Source of the DNA: Kouleothrix aurantiaca | Lineage (GTDB): Bacteria > Chloroflexota > Chloroflexia > Chloroflexales > Roseiflexaceae | Direction of reading: 5' to 3' | Length of the DNA: 10,564 nucleotides | Assembly: GCA_001399705.1 (NCBI GenBank) | Contig: LJCR01000039.1 | Location: forward strand, 1-10,564 | Shown here: one piece after another, positions 6,893-10,564 of the stretch | How the letters are laid out: each line of letters begins with the position of its first letter | Numbering within the stretch: position 1 is the stretch's first letter | Made by a program: the position numbers and the translations under genes | The notes under the pieces: generated by a model | Seen by the model: the letters and a program-made list of their open reading frames with translations, nothing else | Databases searched by the model: none | Told to the model about the DNA's origin: nothing

Positions 6893-7503
6893 GCCCGCTT
6901 GCGCTTCGCGATCAGGTTCTGGCGGCGCTGCGTGATCTCGGGGTGCCGGTCAGTCGCGACGAACTGGCCGCCTACCTCCGGGCGAAGTTGGGCACCGCCG
7001 AGCGCGAGGTGCGGATGCAGCACCTCATCCCACTCGCCGAGCGTGAGATCGCCGCGTATCGGCGGAACCCCGGCGCGCGCCAGGTCTGGATCTGCCACCC
7101 GCTCACCGCCCGGCACCTCGAAACCATGTGGGGCATCTTCGCTCGCTCGGACTGGCCGCTCGAATGGCGCATCGAGACGATGCGCGGCGGTCAGATCAGG
7201 TACCTGAAGCGCGTCATCCGGCTGTGCGAGCTAGCCGCCGCCGCAACGCCAGACGTCGCGGACCCGCTGGCGCTGAAACGCCTCTGCCGAAATGCTGCGC
7301 GCGGGCTCGCGGGCGGCGAGACACCGTGGGATATGTTCGAGCTGGACCGGTGGAAGACGGCCGCCCAGGCCGCGCTGGCCGACATCGAACCGCTGGACGC
7401 CGCGGAGCTTCAGCAAGCAGTTGCCGTCGTGGCGCAGCTTCCCGCTGTCGAGCAGCTCTACGGATCACCTGAAAACCTGGTGCATGCTTTGAACCGTCCG
7501 TGA
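6889..7503 (+). CDS. Hypothetical protein with winged-helix-like N-terminus
   Basis: The 204-residue product starts at the ATG overlapping the previous stop (ATGA), which indicates translational coupling. The N-terminal 50 residues (LRDQVLAALRDLGVPVSRDE, then LAAYLRAKLGTAEREVRMQH) have the helix pattern of a winged-helix fold. The middle has ARQVWICHPLTARHLETMWG, and residues about 105-160 are helical. It carries no catalytic motif I recognise. Its last codons (HALNRP) overlap the first copy of the 17-bp repeat at 7479-7495. Its place just before an antirepressor/Xre pair suggests a phage or integrative-element accessory or regulatory protein, but no function can be assigned. Confidence 0.8.
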   Translation: MSPLALRDQVLAALRDLGVPVSRDELAAYLRAKLGTAEREVRMQHLIPLAEREIAAYRRNPGARQVWICHPLTARHLETMWGIFARSDWPLEWRIETMRGGQIRYLKRVIRLCELAAAATPDVADPLALKRLCRNAARGLAGGETPWDMFELDRWKTAAQAALADIEPLDAAELQQAVAVVAQLPAVEQLYGSPENLVHALNRP

Positions 7504-7577
7504 TCATATGATCTCGGATGGTTCAAACCATGCACCGAACAGTGCGTTATACGACCGCTTGGTGCATGGTTTGAACC
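7479..7577. promoter_or_regulatory. Three 17-bp repeats in alternating orientation with exact 24-bp spacers (putative operator array)
   Basis: Copy 1 is GGTGCATGCTTTGAACC (7479-7495, plus). Copy 2 is the reverse complement of GGTGCATGGTTTGAACC (7520-7536). Copy 3 is the same motif on plus (7561-7577). Both spacers are 24 bp, so the period is 41 bp, about four helical turns. Each unit contains the dyad GGTT-TG-AACC (copy 1 has one mismatch). The third copy ends five bases before the TG of the extended -10 at 7582-7590, so a bound protein would block the promoter. The Xre-type protein encoded at 9810-10148 is the obvious candidate ligand, by inference only. Confidence 0.7.
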
Positions 7578-7581
7578 AGTA

Positions 7582-7590
7582 TGATATACT
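7582..7590 (+). promoter_or_regulatory. Extended -10 promoter (TGaTATACT)
   Basis: TG at 7582-7583 is followed by one base and then TATACT (7585-7590), a strong extended -10 element that does not need a good -35. None is present at the right distance. Transcription would start near 7597. That is just before the 20-base segment proposed as the omega-RNA guide. If the IsrB element were absent, it would be about 24 bases before the antirepressor ATG. Confidence 0.55.
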
Positions 7591-7600
7591 TCGTGCGTCA

Positions 7601-7860
7601 GTGATACCAAACAGAAAGAAATGATTTGCTGTCAGGAACCCAGGGCTAAAACTCCTGGGCTTGTGAGGAAGCCCGAATGCCATCAGGTGACTCACAACGC
7701 AAATCCTGTACTAGCCGCCGCCCACTTGGGCGGGACACCCAACTGAGCCGGCTGGGCGTGGCAGCCCGAACGACGATGGGGACGCCTCCCTAATCTCCAT
7801 CCTCTCGGTCGGCCAGTGGCGAAGGGATCAGTTGTTCTGTCTGTAGAGACGTTAAACACT
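7601..7860 (+). ncRNA. Omega-RNA (HEARO-type) for IsrB, with 5' guide segment
   Basis: This 260-base non-coding, strongly structured stretch lies directly upstream of an IsrB gene, the known position of omega-RNA, also described as the HEARO motif. Visible stems are CCCAGG/CCTGGG (7639-7644 with 7654-7659) and TTGTGAG/CTCACAA (7661-7667 with 7691-7697). CCGCCC/GGGCGG (7718-7723 with 7728-7733) has a 4-base loop. GATGGGGA/TCTCCATC (7775-7782 with 7794-7801) has one G-U pair. GGGCT at 7643-7647 can also pair with AGCCC at 7670-7674, giving an alternative or pseudoknot pairing. The scaffold probably begins about 7621. The flanking 20 bases, GTGATACCAAACAGAAAGAA (7601-7620), would be the guide. 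The 3' end may run up to the nuclease start codon. A covariance search with the Rfam HEARO model would be decisive. Confidence 0.85.
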
Positions 7861-7871
7861 TGAGGATCACC

Positions 7872-8882
7872 ATGCAACCATTCATCCCAGTCATCAGCGC
7901 AAACGGCAAGCGACTGATGCCCACGACCAATCGCAAAGCCGACCGCCTGATCGCCAGCGGCAGGGCACTCAGGCGCTTCTCACGCGGCCTGTTCTACATC
8001 CAGTTGACCGACCGCGCGGACGGCTACACGCAGCCGATCGCGGTCGGAATCGATTCCGGTAGCAAGAAGGAAGCCTTCACTGTACAGTCCACCGCGCACA
8101 CCTTCCTCAACGTCCAGGCCGACGCAGTAACGTGGGTCAAGGAACATATCAAGACGCGCAGGCAAATGCGCCGCGTGAGGCGCTACCGCAAGACGCCCTG
8201 TCGGGCCTGTCGCCCGAATCGGTTGCGAGGGCGCATCTGCCTCCCACCCTCGACGCGGGCGCGCTGGGACTGGAAGTTGCGGCTACTCAGGTGGCTGGCC
8301 CGCCACTACCCGATCACCGATGTAGTGATCGAGGGCATTGCGGCCACTACCAGGAAGGGCAAACGCCGCTGGAACGAGTCCTTCAGCCCGCTCCAGGTAG
8401 GCAAACTATGGTTTTATGGCCAGGTTGAGCAAATCGCAGAGCTGACGGTTGTGCCGAGCCGTTTCACCAGTGGTCTGCGTGACCAGGCAGGATTGGTCAA
8501 GTCGCGAGCGAAACTGTCTGACCGCTGGGATGCCCACTGCGTCGACTCGTTTGTGCTGGCGAGCTACCGCGTCGGCGGGCCGTCACGGCCGGGCAGCACC
8601 GCCATGCTCTACATCACGCCGCTTCAGTTCCATCGTCGGCAACTACACCGCCTGCAACCAGAGAAGGGCGGAAAGCGCAAGCCCTACGGTGGCACGATCA
8701 GCCTGGGACTGAAGCGTGGATCGTGGGTGCGCCATCCCAGGTACGGGATCGTGTACGTGGGTGGGACGCGAGCTGAAGGCTCTCTCAGCCTCCACGAGCT
8801 ACAGACAGGCAAGCGCTTGACGACCCACGCGAAGGTAGGAGATTGCCAGTTCCTCTGCACCGCGTCCTGGCGCGTGCGCTAA
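7872..8882 (+). CDS. isrB: IsrB: RNA-guided RuvC nuclease lacking the HNH domain
   Basis: The product is 336 residues from the ATG at 7872, with GAGGA at 7862-7866 as ribosome-binding site. An in-frame TTG at 7860 lies before that site and is unlikely. Domains in order: an N-terminal PLMP domain (FIPVISANGKRLMP, residues 4-17), RuvC-I with Asp61 (GIDSGS), and an Arg-rich bridge helix (TRRQMRRVRRYRKTPCR, about 95-111). RuvC-II follows with Glu154 (VVIEGI), then WNESFSPLQVGKLWFYG. RuvC-III has His222 and Asp225 (DAHCVDS). The C-terminal domain (about 252-336; RRQLHRLQPEKGG, SLGLKRGSWVRHP) matches the target-adjacent-motif-interacting part. Only about 67 residues separate the RuvC-II Glu and the RuvC-III His, so there is no room for the HNH domain found in IscB and Cas9. 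IsrB proteins are omega-RNA-guided nickases of the non-target strand. All catalytic residues look intact. IscB with a lost HNH would be the same thing by definition. Confidence 0.92.
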   Translation: MQPFIPVISANGKRLMPTTNRKADRLIASGRALRRFSRGLFYIQLTDRADGYTQPIAVGIDSGSKKEAFTVQSTAHTFLNVQADAVTWVKEHIKTRRQMRRVRRYRKTPCRACRPNRLRGRICLPPSTRARWDWKLRLLRWLARHYPITDVVIEGIAATTRKGKRRWNESFSPLQVGKLWFYGQVEQIAELTVVPSRFTSGLRDQAGLVKSRAKLSDRWDAHCVDSFVLASYRVGGPSRPGSTAMLYITPLQFHRRQLHRLQPEKGGKRKPYGGTISLGLKRGSWVRHPRYGIVYVGGTRAEGSLSLHELQTGKRLTTHAKVGDCQFLCTASWRVR

Positions 8883-8896
8883 AGCTGGCTCAAGCA

Positions 8897-8938
8897 AGGC
8901 GCTCCTCCCAGGCGTAAACGCTCTGGGTTTTCGCGCCT
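8897..8938 (+). other. Subterminal hairpin at the right end of the IsrB element
   Basis: The outer arms AGGCGC (8897-8902) and GCGCCT (8933-8938) enclose an inner stem, CCCAGGCGT (8907-8915) with ACGC-T-CTGGG (8918-8927). The inner stem has one bulged T and a tiny loop. The hairpin ends 14 bases before the ATGA at the element border. IS200/IS605-type ends are recognised as such hairpins by Y1 transposase. It could also slow transcription after isrB, but there is no clear U-run. Confidence 0.6.
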
Positions 8939-8952
8939 AAAGGATCGAATTT

Positions 8953-9813
8953 ATGAGCAATGCAGCCGGGCAGCCGCCGGCCGAGCGGCCAGTTGAGCAA
9001 TTGCCGGTCCCGCTGTTCGATGGCGTGGTGCTGGCCGCGCGGACGCGCGACGGCGCGATTCACCTTGCGCTCCGCGACCTCTGTGAGACCCTGAGTCTCG
9101 CGCTGCCAGCGCAGCGGCGGCGCATCCAGGCCAATGAATCGCTCCACCTCATCCAGCTCCGCGTCCAGGTCGGCCGGCAATTCCGCACGATGGACTTTCT
9201 GTTGCTCGACGACGTACCCGTCTGGATTATGGATGTCCAGTCGCGGCGCGTCGGCGAGGAAGTCCGCGAGCGATTCGGCTACATCAAGACCTACCTCGTC
9301 AGTGCTGTACAATCGGCGTTCGCGCAACTCACCGGCCTGCCGGAAGGGCCGAGCCGGCAGATCGAGGATATACGCGACCTTGATCGGATCGACCAGGCAC
9401 TTCGGACGCTGGAGGAACTAAACACACGTCAGACCACGATCGAGGCAAGCCAGGATCGCGCGCGGATCGCCTTTCGCGACCTCGCGGCAATGGTCCGCAG
9501 TCTCCAATCGCGCGTCCAAACGCTTGAGCAGCAGGCGAAGCAGCGCATGTCACCCGCGCAGCGCGGGACGATCTATCATCTGGTGCAAGCGTGGGGCACC
9601 GCACTGGCCGCGCGCACACCTGAGAAGAAACCTGGCGCGTCGATTCGATCGCGTTGGCAGATATTCAATGACCGGTTCAATCTGGGGACGTACACCGACC
9701 TGCCTGCGGCGCGCTACGATGAGGCCATTCAGTTTATCAAGGAACAATACCGCGGCCTGACGGGCCAGGAAATCGACGCGATCGAGCAATCGGGACTGGA
9801 GTTTGACGAATGA
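8953..9813 (+). CDS. Phage antirepressor-like protein (P22_AR_N / ORF6C type)
   Basis: The 286-residue product has an N-terminal part (about 16-120: LPVPLFDGVVLAARTRDGAI, LRDLCETLSLALPAQRRRIQ, LLLDDVPVWIM, VREEVRER-like) that follows the P22_AR_N antirepressor pattern. A predicted coiled coil follows (about 138-197; LRTLEELNTRQTTIEA, LQSRVQTLEQQAKQ). The C-terminus (about 200-275; YHLVQAWGTAL, FNDRFNLGTYTDLPAARYDE) resembles ORF6C. Such proteins inactivate phage repressors or act as DNA-binding switches. The ATG lies exactly at the right border of the IsrB element. Its present Shine-Dalgarno (AAAGGA, 8938-8943) belongs to the element end, while its original promoter seems to be left at 7582-7590. 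The stop overlaps the following Xre gene as ATGA, so the two are coupled. Confidence 0.85.
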   Translation: MSNAAGQPPAERPVEQLPVPLFDGVVLAARTRDGAIHLALRDLCETLSLALPAQRRRIQANESLHLIQLRVQVGRQFRTMDFLLLDDVPVWIMDVQSRRVGEEVRERFGYIKTYLVSAVQSAFAQLTGLPEGPSRQIEDIRDLDRIDQALRTLEELNTRQTTIEASQDRARIAFRDLAAMVRSLQSRVQTLEQQAKQRMSPAQRGTIYHLVQAWGTALAARTPEKKPGASIRSRWQIFNDRFNLGTYTDLPAARYDEAIQFIKEQYRGLTGQEIDAIEQSGLEFDE

Positions 9814-10148
9814 CCGCACAGGAGCTGCTATCGGCGCGTCTGGCACGCCGGCTGCGCGAGGCACGTGTCCAGGCGGGCCTGACCGTGCGCGAGGCAGCGG
9901 TCCAGGCGGGCATTTCCAATCACACGCTGATCGTCAAATATGAGAACGGCACCGTCGCGCCACCCCTCGACCGCTTGCACGATCTGGCACGCGCCTACGG
10001 AACGACGCCGGCCGCGCTGCTGGCGGAGCATGACGCGGCCATGCCGGTAATTGCGGCAATTGACCAGGCGACCTCTACGCAGCTCGCGCACCTGGCGGTG
10101 GCACTGGAGAACCTACCGGCATCAGAACAGGAACCAGGAAGCGAATGA
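9810..10148 (+). CDS. Xre-family helix-turn-helix regulator
   Basis: The 112-residue product contains a full HTH_3 domain at about residues 8-68: LARRLREARVQAGLTVREAA, then VQAGISNHTLIVKYENGTVA, then PLDRLHDLARAYGTTPAALL. The first helices, the recognition helix (SNHTLIVKYENG) and the closing helix are all present. A short tail of about 40 residues follows and probably serves for dimerisation. The start overlaps the antirepressor stop (ATGA, 9810-9813). A repressor coupled to an antirepressor-like protein points to a prophage-type or integrative-element switch. The 17-bp repeats at 7479-7577 are its best candidate operators. Confidence 0.9.
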   Translation: MTAQELLSARLARRLREARVQAGLTVREAAVQAGISNHTLIVKYENGTVAPPLDRLHDLARAYGTTPAALLAEHDAAMPVIAAIDQATSTQLAHLAVALENLPASEQEPGSE

Positions 10149-10190
10149 GTGAGCTGCGGTTATCCACGCTAGAAAAGAGAGTCTGTACTC

Positions 10191-10564
10191 ATGCAGGACA
10201 AAGATGACATGATGCGTTCGTGGTGCATTGAGAAAGCAACGAATGTTGTCGTGATGTTAGCCTACGCCGTCAGTGCAATCAATCGTCTCCCGGAGCGGTC
10301 GATGCAGGACGACGATGGGCTGCCTACCGAAGATTCAGCGCTGATCGGCAGCGTGTTTGATGCGATTTGGGATGCGACGAAGCTCCTGGCGTACCACGTT
10401 GGCGCGTCATGGTCGCCCGACGATGCCGAAGTAATCCGCAAGGACGGAATCGACGGGTACGCGCGCGTCGCCGCGCGCTATGGTCTGACGCTGCCTCCAC
10501 CTACTGTGAATATGCCCGACGACGACCCGCGCCAGCTGGTCGTTAGAACTGCCTGGGTGTACTA
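10191..10564 (+). CDS. Hypothetical protein, 3' end outside the window
   Basis: An open frame of at least 124 codons starts at the ATG at 10191, with a weak purine-rich AGAAAAGAGAG upstream, and runs off the end. The product begins MQDKDDMMRSWCIEKATNVV and has helical segments (VVVMLAYAVSAINRLPER, then GSVFDAIWDATKLLAYHVGA). It then shows an acidic, proline-containing region (LTLPPPTVNMPDDDPRQL). The last two bases are TA, so it may stop at the next base or continue. Not recognised. The 42-base gap after the Xre gene and the common strand suggest the same operon. Confidence 0.65.
   Translation, partial: MQDKDDMMRSWCIEKATNVVVMLAYAVSAINRLPERSMQDDDGLPTEDSALIGSVFDAIWDATKLLAYHVGASWSPDDAEVIRKDGIDGYARVAARYGLTLPPPTVNMPDDDPRQLVVRTAWVY

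Larger units (their letters stand above)
7621..8952 (+). mobile_element. IsrB/omega-RNA (HEARO-type) element without its own transposase
   Basis: The element consists of the structured RNA plus isrB and ends in a hairpin-bearing right end. It is bounded by ATGA at 7621 on the left and ATGA at 8953 on the right, so the junction is ambiguous by four bases. HEARO elements are reported to sit directly upstream of ATGA or GTGA. A characterised IsrB uses an NTGA target-adjacent motif, which agrees with the right junction. There are no terminal inverted repeats, as expected for IS200/IS605-like single-strand transposition. No tnpA is present, so movement would need a Y1 transposase in trans. The boundaries are inferred. 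Confidence 0.7.

Noticed and set aside
7479..7577. CRISPR array
   Set aside because: The 17-bp units alternate in orientation, the repeats are too short and there are only three. Operator-like sites explain them better.
7860..7871. TTG at 7860 as the isrB start
   Set aside because: It lies upstream of and overlaps the GAGGA ribosome-binding site that serves the ATG at 7872. IsrB/IscB proteins normally begin only a few residues before the PLMP motif.
10145..10207. 20-codon frame starting in the ATGA overlap at the end of the Xre gene (MSELRLSTLEKRVCTHAGQR)
   Set aside because: Very short with no domain. It could be a coupled leader peptide, but nothing beyond the overlap supports it.

Overview
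The window looks like an accessory region of a GC-rich bacterial chromosome or large mobile element. A Chloroflexota-type host is my best guess. It rests on the style of the secreted repeat protein and of the IsrB/omega-RNA element, not on a marker gene, so it is tentative.

Layout. (1) Positions 1-2440 are a perfect 2440-base inverted repeat: two identical IS3-family insertion sequences, tail to tail, around a 70-bp GC-rich palindromic centre. Each copy has orfA, orfB and an A8 slippery run for -1 frameshifting. This is either a very recent inverted duplication or a fold-back assembly artefact. (2) Positions 2436-4928 (minus) encode an approximately 830-residue exported protein. It has a signal peptide, five and a half near-identical 54-residue repeats, an LGFP-like segment and a helical C-terminal region. 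Its stop codon lies inside the IS end, so the IS probably truncated it. (3) Positions 5044-6640 contain no convincing intact gene. There is a decayed minus-strand coding region, then at 6642-6689 a pair of 20-bp direct repeats that looks like the end of an IS21-like or similar transposon. (4) From about 6677 to the end, all genes lie on the plus strand with phage-like regulatory logic: a small truncated ORF, a 204-residue winged-helix-like protein, a P22_AR_N/ORF6C-type antirepressor, an Xre-type repressor and a partial hypothetical gene. Several are joined by ATGA overlaps.

The main feature is an IsrB (HNH-less IscB) element at about 7621-8952, inserted in this phage-like module. It carries an upstream structured RNA (HEARO/omega-RNA type) and a 336-residue RuvC-only nuclease with PLMP domain, bridge helix and C-terminal target-adjacent-motif domain. 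The element ends exactly at an ATGA that is also the start of the antirepressor gene. Removing the element would put an extended -10 promoter (TGaTATACT, 7582-7590) about 30 bp upstream of the antirepressor ATG. The insertion therefore appears to have split a promoter from its gene and captured that promoter to transcribe the omega-RNA. The last 20 bases of left flank become the guide. Just upstream, three copies of a 17-bp motif alternate in orientation with exact 24-bp spacers and probably form an operator for the nearby Xre regulator or another repressor.
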